From an uncultured Sutterella sp. (GTDB lineage: Bacteria; Pseudomonadota; Gammaproteobacteria; Burkholderiales; Burkholderiaceae_F), in contig CAJKCQ010000095.1 of assembly GCA_905198475.1 (NCBI GenBank), forward strand, positions 1 through 5,874: a stretch of 5,874 nucleotides of DNA. The letters are read 5' to 3'. Below, in pieces: positions 1-4,992 of this stretch (position 1 is the stretch's first letter; each line of letters starts with the position of its first letter). Position numbers and translations under genes: made by a program. A model generated the notes under the pieces. That model made no database searches. It saw nothing but the letters and a program-made list of their open reading frames with translations, and was not told the origin of the DNA.

Positions 1-81
1 GAACTTGATATATCTCAACGACCTTTCGACCGATTCCTCCCAACGAATAAATTCGTGGGCTCCCTCGGCCGGTTTTCGTGG
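1..81. other. Gene-free left edge with a small inverted repeat
   Basis: I see no coding region here. An imperfect inverted repeat at 39-59 (ACGAAT at 43-48 against ATTCGT at 51-56, flanked by CCC and GGG with one bulged A) lies inside a looser CCGA/TCGG pair (30-33 and 65-68). It has no clear T-tract on either strand, so I do not call it a terminator. The stretch lies beyond the metNI terminator and may belong to the upstream region of a neighbour outside the window. Confidence 0.3.
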
Positions 82-116
82 AAAAAGGGCGCTCCTGCAG
101 CTGCGGGAGCGCCCTT
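82..116 (-). terminator. Intrinsic terminator of the metN-metI operon
   Basis: An 11-bp perfect stem (85-95 with 106-116, GC-rich core) closes a short loop that can pair further at GC/GC. Reading leftward it is followed by five T residues (the A-run at 82-86). It lies about 30 bp past the metI stop codon, so the operon very likely ends here. The opposite strand lacks a T-tract after the hairpin, so termination is expected for leftward transcription only. Confidence 0.9.
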
Positions 117-146
117 AGGGGAATGCCTTTCCGGAGGCCGGAGGGA

Positions 147-800
147 CTACTTGTGGGAGAGACGCCGCACGAAGTAGTCGCCGAGCGACTGGATGCCCTG
201 AACGAGGAAGATCAGCACGAGCACGACGGGCCACATCACTTCGGGCATGAAGCGCTGGTAGCCGTAGCGGATGCCGAGGTCGCCGAGGCCGCCGCCGCCC
301 ACGACGCCCGCCATGGCCGAGTAGCCGATCAGACTCACCGAGGCGATCGTGAGGCCGGCGAGGATGCCCGGCCGGGCTTCAGGGAGGAGCACCTTGAGGA
401 CGATCTGCAGGTTCGTCGCGCCCATCGCCTGGGCGGCTTCGACGAGGCCCTTGTCCACTTCACGCAGGCTCGTCTCGACGATGCGGGCGATGAAGGGCGC
501 CACGGAGATCGTGAGCGGCACGATCGCGGCGGCCGTGCCGATCGAGGAGCCCACCACAAGGCGGGTGAACGGGATGATCGCCACGAGCAGGATGATGAAG
601 GGCACCGAGCGCAGCGCGTTGATCACCGTCGCGAGCACGAAGTGGAAGGCGGGCATCGGGAGGAACGACTTCCGGTCGGTGATGAAGAGCAGGATGCCGA
701 GCGGGATGCCGAGCGCGGAGCCGATGCCCCCCGAGATCAGCACCATGATGATGGTCTCGAGGAACGAGGCCGAGATCATATCGACGAGTACGCTAGACAT
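147..800 (-). CDS. metI: Methionine ABC transporter permease MetI
   Basis: Inner-membrane permease subunit of the MetNIQ D/L-methionine importer; two copies would pair with two MetN ATPases. The 217-residue product has the usual MetI length. Hydrophobic segments lie at about 14-40, 51-80, 86-107, 143-170 and 188-205. The cytoplasmic EAA loop that docks on the ATPase is clear at about 121-145 (EAAQAMGA, then a PEARPGI tail). The ATG at 798-800 overlaps the end of metN by 8 bp. A good Shine-Dalgarno (GAGGAG) sits about 8 nt upstream, inside the metN tail, which suggests translational coupling. A terminator follows directly and no metQ gene is present, so the periplasmic methionine-binding lipoprotein must be encoded elsewhere. 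The family assignment is firm. Methionine as substrate rests on family resemblance and on MetN's C-terminal domain. Confidence 0.95.
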   Translation of the reverse strand: MSSVLVDMISASFLETIIMVLISGGIGSALGIPLGILLFITDRKSFLPMPAFHFVLATVINALRSVPFIILLVAIIPFTRLVVGSSIGTAAAIVPLTISVAPFIARIVETSLREVDKGLVEAAQAMGATNLQIVLKVLLPEARPGILAGLTIASVSLIGYSAMAGVVGGGGLGDLGIRYGYQRFMPEVMWPVVLVLIFLVQGIQSLGDYFVRRLSHK

Positions 801-1836
801 TGGTGATCTCCTCGAGGAGGACGCCGCGGTTGCGGATGAAGTCCACGGCCTGCTTGTAGACGGAGGTGGGGGCGACGACGAGCAGCGTCAGCGTGCCGAG
901 GGTGCGGCCCTGCAGGTCGTCCACGGTGCCGCGCAGGATGCTGAAGTCGATGTTGAATTCGCGCGAGGCGAGCGAGATGACGGGCTCGGCCACCTCTTCG
1001 CCGATGAAGGAGAGGTGCAACAGGTGCACGTTGTCGCGGCCGTGCTTTTCGCGGGCGGCGTTGACGGTGTTGACGATCGACTGCGGCAGATCGCGGTCCA
1101 TCACCTGGCCGATGAGCGCGCGGGTCGTTTCGGACTGCGGGCGCGCAAAGATGTCGATCACGTCGCCCTGCTCGACGATCTCGCCCTTGTTCATGACGAC
1201 GACGCGGCTGCAGATCTGCTTCACGACGTTCATCTCATGGGTGATCATCACGATCGTGACGCCCAACTTCTCGTTGATGCGCTGCAGGAGCTGCAGCGTG
1301 GCGACGGTCGTCTCCGGGTCGAGCGCAGAGGTGGCCTCGTCCGAGAGGAGCACCTTCGGGTCGTTTGCGAGCGCGCGGGCGATGCCGACGCGCTGCTTCT
1401 GGCCGCCCGAGAGCTGCGAGGGGTATTTGTTCACATGCTCGGTGAGGCCCACGAGCTCGATCAGGGGCTCGATCTTGCTGCGGATCTGCTCCTTCGGCGT
1501 TCCGATGAGCTCGAGCGGCAGCGCGATGTTGTCGTAGACCGTGCGGGAGCTCAGCAGGTTGAAGTGCTGGAAGATCATGCCGATCGAGCGGCGCACGTCG
1601 CGCAGCTCCGCGTCGCCGAGCTTCGTGAGGTCGCGGCCGTCCACGATCACGGCGCCCTTGGTCGGACGGTTGAGCAGGTTGATGCAGCGCACGAGCGTGC
1701 TCTTGCCCGCGCCCGAGCGGCCGATGATGCCGAAGATTTCTCCGGGCTTGATTTCGATCGAGACGTCTTTGAGAGCCTCGAAGACCTTGCCGTCGGGACC
1801 GACGTAGGTCTGGGTTATGTGTTCTAGTTTGATCAT
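793..1836 (-). CDS. metN: Methionine ABC transporter ATP-binding protein MetN
   Basis: Cytoplasmic ATPase that powers methionine uptake through MetI. The 347-residue product shows all ABC motifs: Walker A GRSGAGKST at 39-47, Q-loop Q90, signature LSGGQ at 142-146, Walker B ending in D166-E167, and switch histidine H200. The C-terminal part (about 265-345) matches in position and length the NIL domain, which in MetN binds methionine and inhibits transport when internal methionine is high. I chose the ATG at 1834-1836 because MIKLEHITQ is a typical MetN N-terminus. The frame stays open upstream to 2022, but that extension is Pro/Ala/Arg-rich and runs into the tRNA terminator. No strong Shine-Dalgarno precedes the start; the best match is a weak GAAAGA about 15 nt upstream. 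The gene is first in a two-gene operon with metI. Walker B carries Ser165 before Asp, where Cys is common, which should not affect function. Confidence 0.95.
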   Translation of the reverse strand: MIKLEHITQTYVGPDGKVFEALKDVSIEIKPGEIFGIIGRSGAGKSTLVRCINLLNRPTKGAVIVDGRDLTKLGDAELRDVRRSIGMIFQHFNLLSSRTVYDNIALPLELIGTPKEQIRSKIEPLIELVGLTEHVNKYPSQLSGGQKQRVGIARALANDPKVLLSDEATSALDPETTVATLQLLQRINEKLGVTIVMITHEMNVVKQICSRVVVMNKGEIVEQGDVIDIFARPQSETTRALIGQVMDRDLPQSIVNTVNAAREKHGRDNVHLLHLSFIGEEVAEPVISLASREFNIDFSILRGTVDDLQGRTLGTLTLLVVAPTSVYKQAVDFIRNRGVLLEEITNV

Positions 1837-1995
1837 GTGCGTCGAAGGCGTTCTTTCAGCCGCGGCGGCTGCCGAGGGGGCAGGCGGAACGGCGAGATGG
1901 AGGTTGAGGCAGTCTATCGGCGCGGCGGGCGGGCCGTCTCTCCCTCCGGGGCGCAGTCTCGTGCTTCCTTGAGGTATTACCGCGCGGACTGAGGG
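1837..1995 (-). promoter_or_regulatory. metN leader / promoter region, no motif identified
   Basis: This is the 159-bp GC-rich gap between the tRNA-operon terminator and metN. It must hold the metNI promoter unless transcription reads through from the tRNA genes, but I find no convincing -35/-10 pair. A perfect 6-bp stem with a 3-nt loop (1857-1871, CAGCCG/CGGCTG) ends about 20 nt before the metN start and may affect ribosome access. I looked for SAM-I, SAM-II and SAH riboswitch hallmarks and found none. Confidence 0.3.
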
Positions 1996-1996
1996 C

Positions 1997-2033
1997 AAAA
2001 GAAAAGCCCGCCGACAATGCATCGGCGGGCTTT
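1997..2033 (-). terminator. Intrinsic terminator of the tRNA-Lys operon
   Basis: A perfect 9-bp GC-rich stem (2006-2014 with 2022-2030), extended by three A-T pairs (2003-2005 with 2031-2033), closes a 7-nt loop. Reading leftward it is followed by a T-tract interrupted by one C (positions 2005 to 1997). It begins 5 bp after the encoded CCA of the second tRNA, as expected for a short tRNA transcript. Confidence 0.92.
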
Positions 2034-2038
2034 CGAAT

Positions 2039-2114
2039 TGGTGGGAACGCAGGGATTCGAACCCTGGACCGACGGATTAAGAGTCCGCTGCTCTACCAAC
2101 TGAGCTACGTTCCC
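2039..2114 (-). tRNA. tRNA-Lys (anticodon CUU)
   Basis: This is a complete 76-nt cloverleaf with encoded CCA (2039-2041) and discriminator A (2042). The acceptor stem is GGGAACG/CGTTCCC. The D-arm has GCTC/GAGC, and the T-arm has CAGGG/CCCTG closing the standard TTCGAAT loop. The seven-base anticodon loop is at 2077-2083, with CTT read from 2081-2079, so it decodes AAG. A CUU-reading lysine tRNA is dispensable in many bacteria because UUU can read both codons. Its presence fits the heavy AAG use in the genes here. It is second in the transcript, 22 bp after the UUU tRNA. Confidence 0.97.
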
Positions 2115-2136
2115 AACTTTACGAACATCCTGCTTT

Positions 2137-2212
2137 TGGTGGGTCGTGCGGGATTCGAACCCACGACCAACGGATTAAAAGTCCGCTGCTCTACCAGCTG
2201 AGCTAACGACCC
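2137..2212 (-). tRNA. tRNA-Lys (anticodon UUU)
   Basis: This is a complete 76-nt tRNA with encoded CCA (2137-2139) and discriminator A (2140). The acceptor stem is GGGTCGT/ACGACCC, and the T-stem GTGGG/CCCGC includes one wobble pair. The anticodon loop is at 2175-2181, with TTT read from 2179-2177, so it decodes AAA and, by wobble, AAG. The D-arm and anticodon stem nearly match the neighbouring CUU gene, which suggests an old duplication, while the acceptor and T-stems differ. It is first in the tRNA operon, about 40 nt downstream of the likely transcription start. Confidence 0.97.
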
Positions 2213-2259
2213 AATCGTGCCGGGCTCTAGCCGCACAGGAGCGTTCGTTGAGGAAGCGA

Positions 2260-2288
2260 ATTCTGCACCACCTGTGGACGCTTGTCAA
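2260..2288 (-). promoter_or_regulatory. Sigma-70 promoter of the tRNA-Lys operon
   Basis: On the minus strand a perfect -35 TTGACA (2283-2288) is separated by exactly 17 bp from a -10 CAGAAT (2260-2265, five of six consensus bases). A start near 2253 would give a leader of about 40 nt for RNase P to remove. A-rich sequence just upstream of the -35 could act as an UP element, which is common for stable-RNA promoters. Confidence 0.85.
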
Positions 2289-2292
2289 GGCC

Positions 2293-2313
2293 TTTTTCTC
2301 GAGCGGAGAAAAA
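2293..2313. repeat. A/T-rich inverted repeat upstream of the tRNA promoter
   Basis: An 8-bp perfect inverted repeat (TTTTTCTC at 2293-2300, GAGAAAAA at 2306-2313) with a 5-bp centre lies at about -40 to -60 relative to the inferred tRNA start. It may be an UP element or protein site, or the weak end of a rightward transcript. It is not GC-rich enough for a convincing terminator. Confidence 0.45.
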
Positions 2314-2355
2314 AGTTTTCCGGAGCGGTTTCCCGCAGATCTCGGCCAGTCTCTT

Positions 2356-2416
2356 TTGTTAGGGTAAACACCAACAACTGATACCATTGCGAAAACGGAG
2401 GAAAGGGTGCTATTGT
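2356..2416 (+). promoter_or_regulatory. Candidate recA promoter(s), weak match
   Basis: Two weak sigma-70-like pairs face recA: TTGTTA (2356-2361) with GATACC (2380-2385), spacer 18; and TTGCGA (2387-2392) with TATTGT (2411-2416), spacer 18. Neither is close to consensus. If the second is real, the TCGCAG-N5-CTGCGA repeat at 2424-2440 covers the start site, and the recA leader would be about 160 nt long. Confidence 0.3.
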
Positions 2417-2423
2417 TCGCTTG

Positions 2424-2440
2424 TCGCAGAATCACTGCGA
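2424..2440. repeat. Inverted repeat TCGCAG-N5-CTGCGA (possible operator)
   Basis: This is a perfect 6-bp inverted repeat with a 5-bp spacer, flanked by TTG on the left and CAA two bases further out on the right, so the wider site is nearly symmetric. Its size and its place upstream of recA fit a dimeric repressor site, for example a lineage-specific LexA operator. The motif is not the E. coli LexA box, and the function is inferred only from position. Confidence 0.4.
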
Positions 2441-2466
2441 AGCAATTTTATCGGATTATCAATAGA

Positions 2467-2512
2467 GTAGAAGATCAATTTTGATCAACAGATGCACTAT
2501 TTGATCTTCTAC
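2467..2512. repeat. 12-bp inverted repeat in the recA leader
   Basis: The arms GTAGAAGATCAA (2467-2478) and TTGATCTTCTAC (2501-2512) are perfect inverted copies separated by 22 bp. The spacer contains an 8-bp palindrome TTGATCAA (2481-2488) that repeats the inner half of the arms, so the GATCAA/TTGATC unit occurs four times in alternating orientation. In RNA this could form one long hairpin or two alternative short ones. In DNA it could bind a multimeric regulator. The sequence after it (CTGCTCTTTT) is only weakly terminator-like. It ends 72 bp before the recA start. Confidence 0.8.
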
Positions 2513-2571
2513 CTGCTCTTTTGAACCCACGGCGCCCATGCGCCTGTTCGAATGGAGCGGATTCTCTTCAA

Positions 2572-2577
2572 AAGGAG
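2572..2577 (+). promoter_or_regulatory. recA ribosome binding site
   Basis: A full AAGGAG lies 7 nt before the ATG at 2585. It fixes the recA start and rules out the in-frame ATG at 2552, whose extra residues would include the Shine-Dalgarno sequence itself. Confidence 0.92.
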
Positions 2578-2584
2578 AAGAACC

Positions 2585-3724
2585 ATGGCAGCCAAGAGCA
2601 ACGCCCGCACGAAGCCCGCGGAACGAAAGGAAGGCGAAGAGCGCAAAAAGGCGCTCTCGATCGCCCTCGCGAGCATTGAAAAGCAGTTCGGCAAGGGCGC
2701 GATCATGCGCATGGGTGAGAACGCCGAATCCCAGGACATCGAGGTCTGCTCGACCGGGTCGCTCTCGCTCGACCTTGCGCTCGGCGTGGGCGGCCTCCCC
2801 AAGGGCCGCATCATCGAGATCTTCGGGCCGGAGTCTTCGGGCAAGACGACGCTCTCGCTGCAGGTGATCGCCGAGATGCAGAAGACGGGCGGCACCTGCG
2901 CCTTCATCGACGCCGAGCACGCGCTCGACACGGGCTACGCGCAGCGCCTCGGCGTGCAGATGGCCGACCTGCTCCTCTCGCAGCCCGACACGGGCGAGCA
3001 GGCCCTCGAGATCGTGGACGCCCTCGTGCGCTCCGGCTCCGTGGACCTCATCGTGGTGGACTCGGTCGCCGCGCTCACGCCGAAGAATGAAATTGAAGGC
3101 GTCATGGGCGACTCGCTCCCCGGCCTGCAGGCCCGACTGATGTCGCAGGCGCTGCGCAAGCTCACTACGAACGTCTCGCGCACGAAGTGCATCGTGATTT
3201 TCATCAACCAGATCCGCATGAAGATCGGCGGCTACGGCAACCCCGAGACGACCGCAGGCGGCAACGCGCTGAAGTTCTACAGCTCCGTGCGCCTCGACAT
3301 CCGCCGCGTCGGCGCCATCAAGAAGGGCGACGAGGTGATCGGCAACGAGACGAAGGTGAAGGTCGTGAAGAACAAGGTCGCGCCTCCCTTCAAGCAGGTG
3401 AAGTTCGACATCCTCTACGGCCAGGGCATCTCGCGCCTCGGCGAGATCATCGACATCGGCACCGAGCTCAACGTAATCGAGAAGTCGGGCGCCTGGTACT
3501 CCTACAACGGCCAGAAGCTCGGCCAGGGCAAGGAGAAGGTGCGCGACCTGCTCAAGGAGAATCAGGCGCTGCAGGACGAGATCGAACGCAAGATCCGCGA
3601 GCTCAAGGGCGTGCACCTCTCGAGCATCACCTCGGTGGACGACGAGGACATGGAGGCGCTCGACATGGCGCCCGTCGACCGGGAGGAGGAGCCCCCGATG
3701 CCCGAAGTGGACGACGATCTGTGA
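2585..3724 (+). CDS. recA: Recombinase A (RecA)
   Basis: ATP-dependent strand-exchange protein. It forms filaments on single-stranded DNA, drives homologous repair and triggers LexA self-cleavage. The 379-residue product has Walker A GPESSGKTT at 81-89 (Lys87), catalytic Glu111, Walker B ending at Asp159, the L1 loop near 170-180, Gln209 of the nucleotide-DNA coupling switch, and ATP-cap lysines 262 and 264 in VKNK. It exceeds E. coli RecA (352-353 residues) because of about 15 basic/acidic residues at the N-terminus and a longer acidic C-terminal tail: 14 Asp/Glu among the last 30 residues, the region that restrains DNA access in E. coli. The L2 loop reads MKIGGYGNPETT where E. coli has MKIGVMFGNPETT, so it is one residue shorter, with Tyr217 in the place of Phe203. 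A stem-loop and recX follow, the usual recA-recX arrangement. All catalytic residues are intact, so it should be functional. Confidence 0.98.
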   Translation: MAAKSNARTKPAERKEGEERKKALSIALASIEKQFGKGAIMRMGENAESQDIEVCSTGSLSLDLALGVGGLPKGRIIEIFGPESSGKTTLSLQVIAEMQKTGGTCAFIDAEHALDTGYAQRLGVQMADLLLSQPDTGEQALEIVDALVRSGSVDLIVVDSVAALTPKNEIEGVMGDSLPGLQARLMSQALRKLTTNVSRTKCIVIFINQIRMKIGGYGNPETTAGGNALKFYSSVRLDIRRVGAIKKGDEVIGNETKVKVVKNKVAPPFKQVKFDILYGQGISRLGEIIDIGTELNVIEKSGAWYSYNGQKLGQGKEKVRDLLKENQALQDEIERKIRELKGVHLSSITSVDDEDMEALDMAPVDREEEPPMPEVDDDL

Positions 3725-3754
3725 TCCTCTGCGGCTGACGCCCCCACTCTGAAC

Positions 3755-3789
3755 AAGGCCTCCGGCGCTTCTGAGAAGCCGGGGGCCTT
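3755..3789 (+). terminator. Stem-loop between recA and recX (terminator or attenuator-like)
   Basis: A 12-bp stem (3755-3766 with 3778-3789, one G-T wobble) closes an 11-nt loop, 30 bp after the recA stop and 19 bp before the recX start. It is followed by CCGCGCG rather than a T-run, so termination should be partial at best. In E. coli a terminator between recA and recX lets only a small fraction of transcripts continue. This hairpin may play that role, or may stabilise the recA mRNA 3' end. Confidence 0.5.
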
Positions 3790-3808
3790 CCGCGCGAACT
3801 GGAGCACC

Positions 3809-4885
3809 ATGGAAGTTCTCTTCAGCGAGGAGGATCTCGAACCCGTTTCCGTTCCAGATCCTCATGAGCAGACGCATGCCGCCCCCGCGGCGCCCCGGAA
3901 GAATGCGCCCCGCCCCGCGCCGCAGGCGCCGGCCGAGGGCTCGCTCTTCGGCGACCTCGAGGAGGCTCTGGGCCTCGAACCGGTCTTCGCGCCCGCGCCG
4001 GTGAACCCCTTCGGAGCGCCGCCTCCCGCCAGGGCGGCGGCGCTGCCCGTCCCCGCGGAGGCGACCGGGGCGTTTGAAGCGCTCGTGTCGCCCGAATTGC
4101 CCGTGCCGGCCGAAGCGCCCGATCGGGCGCGCCGACCCCGGTCTGTGCAGAAGTCGCAGAAGGCTCGCAAGACGCGCGGGGCGGCCGTGTCGAAGGCCGT
4201 CCGTGAGGCGCCCGCCCCCGCCGAAGCGACGCCGGCGCCCCTCGCGCAGGAGCCCGCGGAGGACCGCTTCGGCGGCGCCAAGGTGATCCGCTCCCCCGAG
4301 GATCTCGACGCCTTCGACGTGCTGCGCGAGGACGGCACGGTGCTCGCGGTCGATGCGGACACCTGCGCGGATCCGGAGGTGTTTGAGGCCGAGCGCCGCC
4401 GGCGCGGCCGCGGCGCGAAGCAGCCGCGCAGCATCATGACGCGCGCGGTGGACGCGCTTTCTAGGCGCGAGTATTCGCGGCGCGACCTTGGGCGCAAGCT
4501 CCTGCAAAACCTCGCCGAGGGCGAGACGCGCGAGGAGGTCGTCGAGGCGCTCGACCGCCTGGAGCAGCTCGGGCTCCTCTCCGACGAGCGCTACGCCGAA
4601 ATGAAGGTGCGCGCGTCGGCGGGCCGCATGGGCGACCTGCGGCTGCGCCGGGAGCTCCGCATGAGCGGTGTTTCGGCCGAGGCGATCGAGAATGCGCTCG
4701 CCGAAGTCGAGGAGCCCGAGGAGGTCCGTGCCTGGCGCATCTGGAGCCGCCGTTGGAGCGAGCCTCCGGAGAACTGGAAGGAGCGCGAAAAGATGGTGCG
4801 CTACCTCGCCGCGCGCGGCTTCGGCATGTCGGCGATCCAGAAGGTGATCCGCGGAGAAGTGGAGCTGTCGGAGGAGCAGTACTGA
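3809..4885 (+). CDS. recX: RecX family regulator with long N-terminal extension
   Basis: RecX binds the RecA filament and limits its growth and activity. Residues about 207-350 match RecX in size and character: helical repeats with RAVDALSRREYSRRDL at the start, then the LGLLSDERYAEM segment, GDLRLRRELRMSGVS, and the final YLAARGFGMSAIQKVI helix. The product is 358 residues, while RecX proteins are usually about 150-200. The first 200 residues are Pro/Ala/Glu-rich and probably disordered, with a basic patch at 106-123 (RARRPRSVQKSQKARKTR) and an acidic stretch around 163-193. Codons in the extension keep the same GC-rich third positions as the rest, so it looks translated. GGAG at 3801-3804 supports the ATG at 3809, though the 4-nt spacing is short. 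An internal ATG (codon 210, at 4436) would give a core-only protein, but I see no convincing Shine-Dalgarno there. It is probably co-transcribed with recA through the leaky stem-loop. The family call is good from context and the C-terminal domain; the role of the extension is unknown. Confidence 0.88.
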   Translation: MEVLFSEEDLEPVSVPDPHEQTHAAPAAPRKNAPRPAPQAPAEGSLFGDLEEALGLEPVFAPAPVNPFGAPPPARAAALPVPAEATGAFEALVSPELPVPAEAPDRARRPRSVQKSQKARKTRGAAVSKAVREAPAPAEATPAPLAQEPAEDRFGGAKVIRSPEDLDAFDVLREDGTVLAVDADTCADPEVFEAERRRRGRGAKQPRSIMTRAVDALSRREYSRRDLGRKLLQNLAEGETREEVVEALDRLEQLGLLSDERYAEMKVRASAGRMGDLRLRRELRMSGVSAEAIENALAEVEEPEEVRAWRIWSRRWSEPPENWKEREKMVRYLAARGFGMSAIQKVIRGEVELSEEQY

Positions 4886-4992
4886 TTTTGGTGAAGAAAT
4901 TTTTTCGCCGCCGCCACCCTCAGGAAGGAAAAGCGGCGGCTAGAATTTGACGTTCAACAATCACTCCTTACAAATCATTCCGGGAGAAAGAA
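4886..4992. promoter_or_regulatory. recX-terC gap: hairpin and probable promoter
   Basis: An 8-bp perfect GC stem (GCCGCCGC at 4907-4914, GCGGCGGC at 4933-4940) closes an 18-nt loop. The sequence after it (TAGAATTTGACG) has no proper T-tract, so it is a doubtful terminator for recX. A promoter-like pair follows: TTGACG (4947-4952) and TACAAA (4969-4974), spacer 16. It would start transcription only a few bases before the ribosome binding site of the next gene. I find no yybP-ykoY manganese riboswitch, which precedes some relatives of the downstream gene. Confidence 0.45.
4982..4986 (+). promoter_or_regulatory. Ribosome binding site for the GTG start of the TerC-family gene
   Basis: GGGAG lies 6 nt before the GTG at 4993. 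No ATG lies nearby in this frame, and the first residues (MEYLWDLL) run directly into the first membrane helix. This supports the GTG start. Confidence 0.8.

Larger units (their letters stand above)
2213..2584. other. Divergent regulatory region between the tRNA-Lys operon and recA
   Basis: This 372-bp stretch has no convincing gene and is more AT-rich than the coding DNA around it. From left to right it holds the tRNA leader and promoter, an A/T-rich inverted repeat (2293-2313), possible recA promoter elements (about 2356-2416), a TCGCAG-N5-CTGCGA inverted repeat (2424-2440), a long 12-bp inverted repeat (2467-2512), a small GGCGC/GCGCC hairpin (2531-2544) and the recA ribosome binding site. 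No canonical proteobacterial LexA box (CTGT-N8-ACAG) is present on either strand; the motif is self-complementary, so one scan covers both. Confidence 0.8.

Noticed and set aside
349..1827. Long plus-strand open frame opposite metI and metN
   Set aside because: Antisense shadow with Asp/Arg/Val-rich composition and no domain; the minus strand carries clear MetI and MetN.
1837..2022. A 62-residue N-terminal extension of MetN in the same open frame
   Set aside because: It runs into the tRNA-operon terminator, is low-complexity Pro/Ala/Arg, and precedes a standard MetN N-terminus at the ATG of 1834-1836.
2272..2287. CTGT-N8-GTCA as a LexA box
   Set aside because: The second half should be ACAG, and the site lies within the tRNA promoter rather than at recA.
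2175..2435. 86-residue minus-strand frame upstream of the tRNA genes
   Set aside because: It covers the tRNA promoter and part of tRNA-Lys(UUU), has no ribosome binding site, and its residues resemble nothing known.
2531..2552. GGCGC/GCGCC hairpin followed by GTTCGAA as a partial tRNA T-arm
   Set aside because: There is no acceptor, D or anticodon arm nearby and no CCA; it is a short chance hairpin in the recA leader.
2552..2584. Upstream in-frame ATG for recA adding 11 residues
   Set aside because: The added codons overlap the AAGGAG ribosome binding site, which is ideally spaced for the ATG at 2585.
2459..4507. A 682-residue open frame on the minus strand opposite recA and recX
   Set aside because: It is an antisense shadow of high-GC coding DNA: His/Arg/Leu/Asp-rich composition, no recognisable domain, and fully overlapping two well-supported genes.
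4886..4992. yybP-ykoY manganese riboswitch upstream of the TerC/YjbE-family gene
   Set aside because: The gap is barely long enough, and I see neither the conserved multi-helix layout nor its core loops; only a simple GC hairpin is present.
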